The notes under the pieces: model-generated
Seen by the model: the letters and a program-made list of their open reading frames with translations, nothing else
What the model was told of the DNA's origin: nothing
The model's database searches: none
Shown: positions 30,501 to 39,349 of the stretch, one piece after another
Layout of the letters: each line of letters starts with the position of its first letter
How positions within the stretch are numbered: position 1 is the first letter of the stretch
Assembly: GCF_021155765.1 (NCBI RefSeq)
Contig: NC_060106.1
Span: 193,501 to 257,500, forward strand
Source of the DNA: Diprion similis
Taxonomy: Eukaryota; Arthropoda; Insecta; Hymenoptera; Diprionidae
DNA: 64,000 nt
Direction: 5' to 3'
Translations under genes and position numbers: made by a program

Positions 30501-33500
30501 CAAATGAAAGAAAAGAATAATATCATCATGTGCTCAAACATAAGGAGCCTAATTGCCCACAAAGATGAATTAGAAGTACAAGTGTTCAAAGCATTTAGTC
30601 CATTAATAGTAGCCCTCACAGAAACGAGATTAACAGAGGATATGGAGGATTCAGAAATTAATATGACAGGGTATAGTGTGGTAAGATGTGACGGGGAATC
30701 GAGAGCAATAGGGGGAGTTATAATATACATTAAAGAATCGGTTAAGTATAAGGTAATTTATAAGAAAAAAGTAATAGGGAACTACTGGTGCGTGGTTATA
30801 TGGATAAACGAGAAAAAATGTATATAGGATCGATCGCGGTAGTTTATCACTCGCCAAGTGCGTCGGATGCAGAATTTGTAAAGCTTATAGAAGAAATGGG
30901 CGATGAGCTAAATATAAAGGGAGAATGTGTAATAGTAGGAGATTTCAATAGAGACATGACAGCGGAAACATTCTATGCAAGAAAATTACGAAAAGATTTA
31001 CTAGCACTAGGCATAAAACAATATGTGAGAAAGGCGACGAGGATAACAGAAAGAAGCCAGACCATGATAGATTTAGTGTTTTCGAATAAAAAAATAGAAG
31101 TAAGAGTAAAACAGTCACCCGTAATCACAGATCATGAATGGATACTAATACCAATAAAAAAAGAGAACGGCGCTAAGGAAAAGCGAAAAGAAATTATAAA
31201 AAGAGACGAGAAAAAGCTTACAACGGATGAGTTCAAAAAAACATGGAGAAATGTCAAAGAAAGTGTAACAAGGAGAAACAAAGAAACAGTGGATAACAAA
31301 GCAAATAGTTTAATAAATGATATAGTATGTACTCTGGATTTAATAATACCAAAGAAAAAGTTCACAATACCAACTAAATGGATTGAAAATAAGTGGTACT
31401 CACAGGAGATCAAAGAAGTCACAAAAGCCAGAGACAAGGCATATAAAAAGGCTACAAGAACAAACGGGAAAACAGACTGGGAAGAATATAAAACATACAG
31501 AAACTTGAGTGTTATAATGATTAAAAATAGTAAAAGATCATACTATGAGGAAACTATCGATAATAATAAAAACAACCCTACACAGATGTGGAAGACTTTA
31601 AAAGAAATAATTAACGGGAAAATGGAGAGATTTAAGGCCCCGCTGACCTGGCATGTCATATATATATTTCGTGACGTCAGAAGCGGGGAAATTGGGTGAA
31701 AAAGCCTATACGAATCCTGCGATAACGAGAGTATGAATCTTATTTGGAAATATTTTAAATCGTAGCTTGAATAATAGTGTACGTGTGAATCTCAGTCACT
31801 GCTCAGGCAAATCGCTGATAATGTTTATAATAAAGAATGATGAAGTGAATAAAATCACGCGACAACAAACATGGCCGATCGGAGCTACCGCATGTTGAAT
31901 ATTCACTGATTGCACTGTTCCACAATTTCTTTCACCCTCGCCAGGGAGATTCACACGTACAAAAGCACACACGTTATCCGGGAAAACTTATACTATCAGT
32001 TATATTTTTGTAAACATGGCTCGATTCGTATACGCGTTTTTTATGTGACAGCAGCCCGTTTATGGTCCACAAGAAGTATGTTTCGATCTGTAACTGACAT
32101 CATTGGTTGGATCTAACAGAACAAGCCAATGAAATCAGCGGTCTTAGTTCACCGTTCAACGTTCAGAGGCGCTGCACGTATTTATGACGTCACGATTTGA
32201 TATTTTCAAGTCAGGTCAGCGGCACCTTAATAGATATGATGAAATCAAATTTGAAGAGGAAGAAAACGATGATGAAAAATTGGAGGTGGAGGATAGAATA
32301 AATAGATACTTTATTGGTAGTATCAAGGAAATCGTTATGAGTATCGAGAATGGAAGAAGCGTAAACTATGAGAGAGGAATGGAGGATAATGGCATGAGGA
32401 AATGGGATAAATTTGACCGAGTGACAGAAGAAGACCTTAAAAAAATAGTGCAAAAGATGGACAGGAAGAAAAAAGGCACGGATGAAGGGATATCAACAGT
32501 AGTTTTGCAGGAAATCTTCGACATAGTGGGAGAAGAAATGACAGAAGTAATAAACTCATCGCTCAGAGAAGGAGTGTGTCCAAAGGACTGGAAAGTATCA
32601 ACAGTGATTCCAATCCCAAAAGTTGCAAATACGCTCAAAGTGGGCGAATTTAGGCCAATAAATGTACTTCCTATTTACGAAAAACTGTTAGAGCAAGTAG
32701 TCAAACAACAACTAGACAAATTTATAGAAGATAACAACATACTAATAGACCAACAATCGGGATTTAGAAAAGGACACTCGTGTGAAACGGCGATACAGTC
32801 TGTACTGGATGAATGGAAAATAAAAATTAGTGAGAAAAAAATTATAGCAGTTATATTCATGGACCTGAAAAGAGCGTTCGAGACGATTGACAAACAAAAA
32901 CTTGTAAGAAAGATGGAAAGGTATGGTATGAATGGGAAAGTGTTGAGATGGTTTGACTCATATGTAAACGATAGGTACCAGAAAGTTAAGATTGGCGAAA
33001 AAATATCAGCGAAAGAGATGACGGAATATGGAGTACCACAAGGATCAATCTTGGGACCGTTATTATTTATATTATATATAAATGATATCACGAGAGTGGA
33101 AATAAGTGAGACGAAAGTAAAACTATTTGCAGATGATACCATGGTATACGTAAGTGGAGAGAGTATAGAGGAGATAGAAGTAAAACTCCAAAGAGCACTG
33201 CACGCACTAGAAGACTGGTTAAAAGAAAATAAATTAAAGATGAATGCAAAAAAAACGAAGTATATGGTAATAAGGAGCATCAAAAAAAATATAAGCAGAA
33301 ATCTAAAAATAGTAACGAAAGATAATATCGAATTGGAGAGTGTTGCAGTCATGAAGTACCTAGGCGTGATAATAGACGATCGTTTACTGTTCAAAGATCA
33401 CTGTGAGTATGTAATAAAAAAGATTGGGAAAAAAACGAGTTTTCTGAACAGAATAGGGAAACATATTTCAGCGTACACGCGTTGCGTGGTATACAAAACC

Positions 33501-33956
33501 ATAATTGCACCACATTTTGAATATTGTTCAACAGTGATGATAAATATGGGCAAAACGGAATTGGAAAAACTGCAAAAATCGCAGAACCGAGCCATGCGAA
33601 CAATCTTACAAGTAAATAGATATACGAAAATTAGAGATATGTTAGAAGCACTAGGTTTTATGTCCGTAGAGGAGAGAATAGAATATAACACAAGTATTTT
33701 CATATATAAAATCGAAAACAACTTAATGCCAAATGAACTACGCAATAAAATACAGGTAATTGGAGGAGAAATGGGTAGGAGAACAAGGCAGGAGAGAAAT
33801 GTAAGAGTTAGCATGAGAAGAACAGCGAGTGCGCAAAAAAGTATCATGTACAAAGGTGTAAAAATATATAATAATATTCCGCGAGAAGTAAAGGACAGTA
33901 GAAATGTAAATAGTTTTAAAAAAGCATTAAAAGAATATATTATTAGTAAAAGGTAA
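30498..33956 (+). pseudogene. ORF2 (endonuclease-RT) of A4, frameshifted and interrupted
   Basis: EEP starts IIMCSNIRSLIAHKDE and LTETRLTED. The frame shifts by one base in an A-run near 30813-30820 and continues as YIGSIAVVYHSPSASDAE, VGDFNRDM (30937; Arg replaces Ile) and TDHEW. At 31636 a TTAA element is inserted; removing it joins the two parts exactly in frame. RT resumes with FRPINVLPIYEKLLE, VIFMDLKRAFETIDK (32852), YGVPQGSILGPLLFI (33029), FADDTMVYVS (33127), then the family A C-terminus to TAA at 33954-33956. The frameshift and insertion make it non-functional; the RT portion itself is open. Confidence 0.85.
31636..32226. mobile_element. TTAA-target non-autonomous element (piggyBac-like), 591 bp
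   Basis: Flanked by TTAA at 31632-31635 and 32227-32230. Termini GGCCCCGCTGACCTG and, reversed, GGTGCCGCTGACCTG match at 13 of 15 positions, and GTGACGTCA recurs in inverted orientation inside both ends (about 31672 and 32188). Exact removal with one TTAA restores the ORF2 frame of A4. TTAA duplication is typical of piggyBac and Kolobok transposons; no transposase is encoded. The interior has only short frames. Confidence 0.8.
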
Positions 33957-34244
33957 AAGGAAAGAGGTACAATATATAAAAATATAAAAATATTGGGAAA
34001 AATATATAAAATGCTATAAAATGTATGATATAAATATATAAAAGGATAGAGAATAAGAATAAGAAGGTTAAAGTAAAAATGTACTAAGTCAAATATAATA
34101 TAATATAATTAAATACAATATAATATAAAAAAAATCAATCAACATGAATAAGTAAATGTAACACAACAATATAATATTAAGGAAGATAGATATAATAAGT
34201 AATAGTGTAAACGTATAGCAAATAAGTAAACAATGTAACACGAA

Positions 34245-34259
34245 TAGCCGAGAAGGCTA
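34245..34259 (+). other. 3' hairpin of A4
   Basis: TAGCC-GAGAA-GGCTA followed at once by AATAAA. The C-G pair at the stem top replaces the T-A pair of A2, A3 and A5, a compensatory change. Confidence 0.7.
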
Positions 34260-34287
34260 AATAAACGAGTATCAATCAATCAATCAA

Positions 34288-34314
34288 TCTCTCTCTCTCT
34301 CTCTCCCTCCCTCC

Positions 34315-34386
<72 letters not shown>
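34288..34386 (+). repeat. (TC)n/(CCCT)n tract between A4 and B3
   Basis: About 100 bases of CT with a short CCCT block near its start. Confidence 0.98.
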
Positions 34387-34389
<3 letters not shown>

Positions 34390-36296
34390 ATACTTTATAC
34401 ACTCGAGCGAGGCGTTCACAGAACGCCTTAGATTTAGCAATCTATCGAGAGTACAGAGACGACCTCACGAAAAAATTACGACAAGCAAAAAATACGTTTT
34501 ACATTGAGAGAATCTCCACCATTACTGACCCGAACAAATTATGGCTTGAGCTAGCCAATCTCGGTCTAGCCAGGTCGACTTTCCCTTCACCACTCCATTT
34601 CTTTACCGCCGCAGAGCTTAACGAATTTTATTCCCAGGTTTCCAGTCAACTACCACCATGTCCTTTCCAGACGTACCAGGAAACGTGTGCGATTATTCAA
34701 CCATGTCGACGACCCTTCAACTTCTCCGAAATAACATCTGAACAAATTCAACAACTTATATCTACCCACTCGGTTACATCTTACTCAGCAGGCCCTGACC
34801 AAATCTCTCTCTTCTCTATTGCGAAAGCTTTGCCTCTAATCTGTCAACTGCTTGCCTACGTATTCAATCTCTCACTCAACACATCAGAATTTCCACGCAG
34901 CTGGAAACGAGCATATCTTCGACCTTTGTCCAAGATTAACTCTCCTCTAACCCCGTCTGACACCCGACCCATAGCCAACCTCAGCGAACTCTCGAAAATT
35001 CTTGAACGAATTGTTCACCAACAAATTTCCAACTGGGCCGAAGAAAATAATGTCTTCGATCCCCGCCAATCAGGTTTTCGTTCAAGGCACGGTGCACAGA
35101 CAGCCCTCTTGCGAATTTCTGATGATATAAGAAGGAACATCGACCAACGACGTATTACCATCCTGATACTGTTCGATTTCAGCAAAGCTTTTGACACAGT
35201 TCCTCACCTTCTGCTTCTTTCTAAACTAAAGAAGATCGGTATTGTTGACTCGGCACTCGATTGGTTTCATTCGTACTTAACCGGAAGAACTCAGGCGGTT
35301 GTTGATGACAATAGAAACTGCTCCCCGTGGCTTCCTACCTCGTCCGGGGTTCCTCAAGGATCTGTTCTAGGCCCTCTTCTTTTCTCCCTTTTCATCAACG
35401 ACATAGGGTCGGTGCTGCGCCACTCTGACCACATGATATTCGCTGATGACACCCAAATATATTTAAGCTGTCTCCCGCTCCAGCTATATCAATCTATCCA
35501 ACTTATAACTGAAGATGTTTCTGCCATAGCCACTTTCGCTTCTGATAATGGTCTAAAACTAAATGTACTGAAGTCTAAGGTTCTACTATTAGGTAGCAAT
35601 GCCTACATCCGACAGATTGACTTCTCTTCACTTCCGCCTGTGTCTGTGGACAATGTCGTTATCCCGTATGTTAGTGAAGCTCGTAATCTGGGAGTAACGT
35701 TTGAGAGCAGCCTCTCTTGGAAACCACACGTGAAACACATTTCACAAAAAGTTCACTTCACCCTCCATAAGTTGAAATTTCATCGAAACGTTCTTTCTCG
35801 TGAACTTCGAACGTCCTTAATTGTTTCCCTTGTCTTTCCCATTCTTGACTACTGCTGCCTTGTCTACAACGATCTCACGGAGGAGCTTAACTTAAAAATC
35901 GAACGCCTAGTTAACTGCTGCATTCGATTTATATTTGACCTTCGGCGTGATGTTCACATCACGCCCTTCAGGCGACAACTCGGCTGGCTAACTGTGAAAT
36001 CTAGGCGTCTTTACTTCCTCGGCATAACTATGTACAACATTACTCGACAAAAATCACCGTCGTACCTCAATGAGTTATTCACTAGAGTCATAGACAATCC
36101 TAATCACTCTCAAAGAAGAACGCCTCGTTCTTTCCTTATTCCTATCCACCGAACCTCGACCTACCATAACTCTTTCTCCCTGTCCGCTGTTTACCTCTGG
36201 GATTCTCTACCGCTAGAGGTTACATCTGCACCAAATATTGAAATGTTCAAAACTCGTCTCTTTGCTCTCTTATTTTCCCGCGATCGTATAGCCTGA
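34387..36296 (+). pseudogene. ORF2 C-terminal two-thirds of B3 (RT domain), open frame
   Basis: Open from the truncation point to TGA at 36294-36296, without a start codon of its own. Begins with the linker NTLYTRARRSQNALDLAIYR, then LWLELANLGL, RT motifs DTRPIANLSELSKILERIV, DPRQSGFRSRHGAQTALL, ILFDFSKAFDTVPH (35167), SGVPQGSVLGPLLFSLFINDI (35344), FADDTQIYLS (35440), and the B-type C-terminus (LDYCCLVYND, FDLRRDVHITPFRRQLGWLT). No lesions are seen after the truncation. EEP is absent, so the fragment could make at most a free RT. Confidence 0.85.
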
Positions 36297-36680
36297 GCAG
36301 TATGAAGTATTTGCACTCCTATGATTAATCTTAACGCTACTTGCTTTATTAATTATAATATAACTATGCTCTTAGTTTTAATTTAAATTGCGATATTCGT
36401 ATCTCTAATTCTATTCTACCATCTTATACTCTTCCTTAGTATTAATATTACACCCTCGTCTATCTTAAATGTTTACTCTTGTACGGGTGTTTATTTATGC
36501 TATTTACCATGTGTATTCTCGAGGGTGCATCACGAACTACGGTATGCTCTAATCCTATGTGCGAAAAATTGTACTCACGATATGCTTTAATTTTAATATT
36601 ACTCTAATTTTAGTTTATTCATTTCCTCATTCAGCTATAATCTATACCACAATTTAATATATACAATTGTTATCTCTTTT

Positions 36681-36701
36681 TGCCAATGGCTTGCCAAGGC
36701 A
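36681..36701 (+). other. 3' hairpin of B3
   Basis: TGCC (36681-36684) pairs with GGCA (36698-36701); an alternative stem with an inner TGCC copy is possible. Confidence 0.45.
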
Positions 36702-36725
36702 TATTTAATAAATCAATCAATCAAT

Positions 36726-36728
<3 letters not shown>

Positions 36729-36792
<64 letters not shown>
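36729..36792 (+). repeat. (TC)n tract between B3 and B4
   Basis: Pure CT run of 64 bases. Confidence 0.98.
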
Positions 36793-36795
<3 letters not shown>

Positions 36796-37639
36796 TTCGC
36801 GAGTGAGGTCAAAAATTTAGGTGTTTACTTCTCATCAAATCTCTCTTGGGGCAGACAAGTAGCTGATATTTCGCGTAAGGTTTATTCGACACTCCACAAA
36901 CTCAAATTCCATCGAAATTCTTTGTCTGTTGATCTAAGGATCAAGCTAATCACGACGTTAATATTCCCTCACCTGGATTATTGTTGCGTAGTCTATCACA
37001 ATTTAACAGAGGAACTAAATTTAAAAATTCAAAGGTTGATCAACGTGTGTATTCGGTTTATTTTCGATCTCCGACGAGATGTTCACATTACGCCTTACAG
37101 GCTCAGGTTAAATTGGTTATCAGTCAAAAATCGGCGTCTCTATTTTCAATGTATATTTGTTTATAAAATGCTTCATGAGAGTGTGCCAAATTATGTTCGA
37201 GATCTGTTCGGTACAATTAATGAGCTGAGTCTTAGAACTCTTCGACGGCCTTCGCAGACTTTTACTATTCCTCTACATCGCACTGTCACTTACCGTAATT
37301 CTTTTTCTTTATCTGCACGTTACTCTTGGCACACTCTCCCTATTACTATAACCTCGGCACCTTCACTAGAATCATTTAAATCTAGACTAATGGATTATCT
37401 CTTAAGAACCGAAGGCAAGCGAACCTACTGGAAACATAAAATAAGTTAAATTAAGTTAAAATTAAGATTTTTATAAATGTCGTTCATTATAGTTATAAAG
37501 AAAGTATTAACATTATCAATTGCTTCTTATAATTTTAGTACTTAATTCTTACTAAATTGAGCACTATTATTGCTATTGTAATATATTGTATTTGCCCCAA
37601 AGCATTGCTAGGGCATAATAAATTTATCATATCATATCA

Positions 37640-37641
<2 letters not shown>
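36793..37641 (+). mobile_element. Non-LTR retrotransposon copy B4 (family B), 3' fragment
   Basis: Keeps the last 219 codons of ORF2 (36793-37449) and the 3' UTR. The frame is open from the tract: TFASEVKNLGVYFSSNLSW, LDYCCVVYHN, FIFDLRRDVHITPYRLRLNW, WHTLPITI, ending at TAA. It corresponds to the post-RT region of B2. The tail is ATATC-repeat (TATCATATCATATCATATC) rather than TCAA, then (TC)n. Confidence 0.88.
37593..37615 (+). other. 3' hairpin of B4
   Basis: TGCCC (37593-37597) pairs with GGGCA (37611-37615), then TAATAAA. Compared with B1 and B6, the last pair is C-G instead of T-A. Confidence 0.6.

Positions 37642-37686
<45 letters not shown>
37642..37686 (+). repeat. (TC)n tract between B4 and A5
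   Basis: CT run ending CTTTCTCTCT, which forms an inverted repeat with the first bases of A5. Confidence 0.97.
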
Positions 37687-38059
37687 AGCGCTAGTGAGAG
37701 AAAGACGTGTCAAAGTAACGCTCTGTAAAAGACAAATTACTTAAGCGCAAAAAGTAAATAGTAATGTTAATCATCGATCAGAGTGACAGTGTGTGCGAAT
37801 GTGAACTATAAAGACACGAGATACCCTAAAAAGAGGACATATATGAGAAAAAACCAGTAGTTTTGTGCTTGTGTTATTGGAATTCCCCGACAAGGAGTAA
37901 TAGGGACGACCATTACCTTAGTCACGGTAACACATGTTTAGAGTGATTAGCAGCGCGAGAGGGGAGGCGTGTTGATTACAAGAACTGTGTGACAAGAATC
38001 TACCGGTATAAGTCACCAACATGTTGGTAACTTATCAGCTATACTGATTCGACGTCGAT

Positions 38060-39346
38060 ATGAATACGACAAAGGAATATGACGAGTACAGATGCTCAGC
38101 GTGTAAGAAAGCGATTAAGAGTCAGGTAGTGCAATGCAAAGCGTGCCCAAAGCTGTTTTATCACCCGGGATGTGTAATCAAGCATAAAGTATTTGATAGA
38201 AATCGGGAATTAGTCCAGTGTGCTGGTCCGTTTATGAAATTCATGATCGATGAAAATGAGACGGTGAGGTCAGGAATACCAATGGCAGGTGGCAGTAGTG
38301 ACAGAAGAGGCTCAGTGGAGGTGAGTAACAGTAACAAAAGCTCGGTCGAAATGAAAATAGACTGGATGGTAAAGACAATAAAGGAAATGAAGGAAGAAAT
38401 TGCTTGCAAAAATGAAGTGAAAAATATAATTCAAGAAATAGTGCAAGAGGAAATGCAAGGGGTGAGACAAGAAATTGATGAACTCAGAAGAATAATACAA
38501 GGAGAAGGAATAACTACGGCAAGAGATATCAGAGAAACATACAGTGATGCAGTAAAAAAAAAGAAAAGAGAGAAAGTCATTATTGTTAAACCCAAGGTGC
38601 AACAGGAAAGTGAAGTTACAAAAAAAACAATAAAGGAAAAGGTTAATATAAAAGGTATGTCGGTGGGAGTTTCCAAGCTGAAAAAAGGTAGTAGAGGGTC
38701 AGTGATACTGGGCTGCGAAACGGAAGCAGAAATAGAAACACTGAAGAATGCAGTACAAGAGCAGTTGGGGGAAAACTTTAATGTTGTAGAGACAGCACAA
38801 ATTAGACCGAAGATTAAGATTGTCAACGTGGGAGAGGAGGAGCTAGAGATGGAAAATGACGAATTGATTGAGACTATTAAAATACAGAATGGGTTGGAAG
38901 AAAACGAACGGAGCAAGATGAAAATTGTTAAAAAAATAACCAAGGCGAGGGAACAAACACGTAGTAGGGGAGGACAAATCGAGGGATCGGTGATTCTCGA
39001 AGTGGATGAAAAAACGAATGAAAACATAATAAGCAGAGGAAAGCTCAACGTTGGATGGCGTAAATGTCCAGCTTACAGCCACGTCAACGTTAAGCGATGT
39101 TTCAGATGCTGGGGATACTATCATATAGCTAAGAATTGCAAAAGGGATGTAACATGTACGGAATGTGCAGGAAATCACAACGCGAGAGAATGTACATCGA
39201 CACAGAGCAAGTGTATAAACTGTATACATAAAAATCAATCGTTTAACCTCAATATTAATGTTGAGCATAGCGCGCTCGATCGCGATTGCCCAACATACAT
39301 ACGAGCATTACAAGAGGAGAAAAAGAGAGCAGGATGGATGGAATAG
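38060..39346 (+). CDS. ORF1 of A5: PHD-like finger, coiled coil, CCHC knuckles
   Basis: 428 codons from ATG. N-terminal finger CSACKKAIKSQVVQCKACPK then FYHPGCVIKH; coiled coil about residues 90-150 (KEMKEEIACKNEVKNIIQEI...); a conserved middle domain with KVIIVKPKVQQESE and SVILGCETEAEIE also seen in A4; C-terminal knuckles CFRCWGYYHIAKNC, CTECAGNHNARECTS and CINC. It ends GWME-TAG. Expected to bind and package element RNA. The SYADA/YSDAV-type motif before the middle domain (AQVARKNKREEI in A3, YSDAVKKKKREKV here) is shared by all three full A ORF1s. Confidence 0.87.
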   Translation: MNTTKEYDEYRCSACKKAIKSQVVQCKACPKLFYHPGCVIKHKVFDRNRELVQCAGPFMKFMIDENETVRSGIPMAGGSSDRRGSVEVSNSNKSSVEMKIDWMVKTIKEMKEEIACKNEVKNIIQEIVQEEMQGVRQEIDELRRIIQGEGITTARDIRETYSDAVKKKKREKVIIVKPKVQQESEVTKKTIKEKVNIKGMSVGVSKLKKGSRGSVILGCETEAEIETLKNAVQEQLGENFNVVETAQIRPKIKIVNVGEEELEMENDELIETIKIQNGLEENERSKMKIVKKITKAREQTRSRGGQIEGSVILEVDEKTNENIISRGKLNVGWRKCPAYSHVNVKRCFRCWGYYHIAKNCKRDVTCTECAGNHNARECTSTQSKCINCIHKNQSFNLNINVEHSALDRDCPTYIRALQEEKKRAGWME

Positions 39347-39349
39347 CAA
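39341..39349 (+). promoter_or_regulatory. In-frame ORF1 stop, context GAA-TAG-CAA (A5)
   Basis: TAG at 39344-39346. ORF2 continues in frame; EEP Asn (YTNAQS) is only 11 codons downstream with no ATG before it. The first ATG (39428) lies beyond the motif. Confidence 0.7.

Larger units (their letters stand above)
28268..34287 (+). mobile_element. Non-LTR retrotransposon copy A4 (family A), near full length, carrying a TTAA element
   Basis: 5' UTR 28268-29093, ORF1 29094-30497, ORF2 30498-33956 with one frameshift and a 591-bp insertion, and a 3' UTR with hairpin and ATCAATCAATCAATC tail. The 5' UTR shares a GCTCTGTAGAAAG-like motif with A5 (GCTCTGTAAAAG). It contains no gene; a TAAATAAA repeat lies just before ORF1 (about 29046-29072). 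Confidence 0.88.
34387..36728 (+). mobile_element. Non-LTR retrotransposon copy B3 (family B), 5' truncated
   Basis: Starts between EEP and RT of ORF2 and runs through a 430-bp 3' UTR (36297-36728, no gene) with hairpin, AATAAA and TCAA repeats into (TC)n. Confidence 0.9.
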
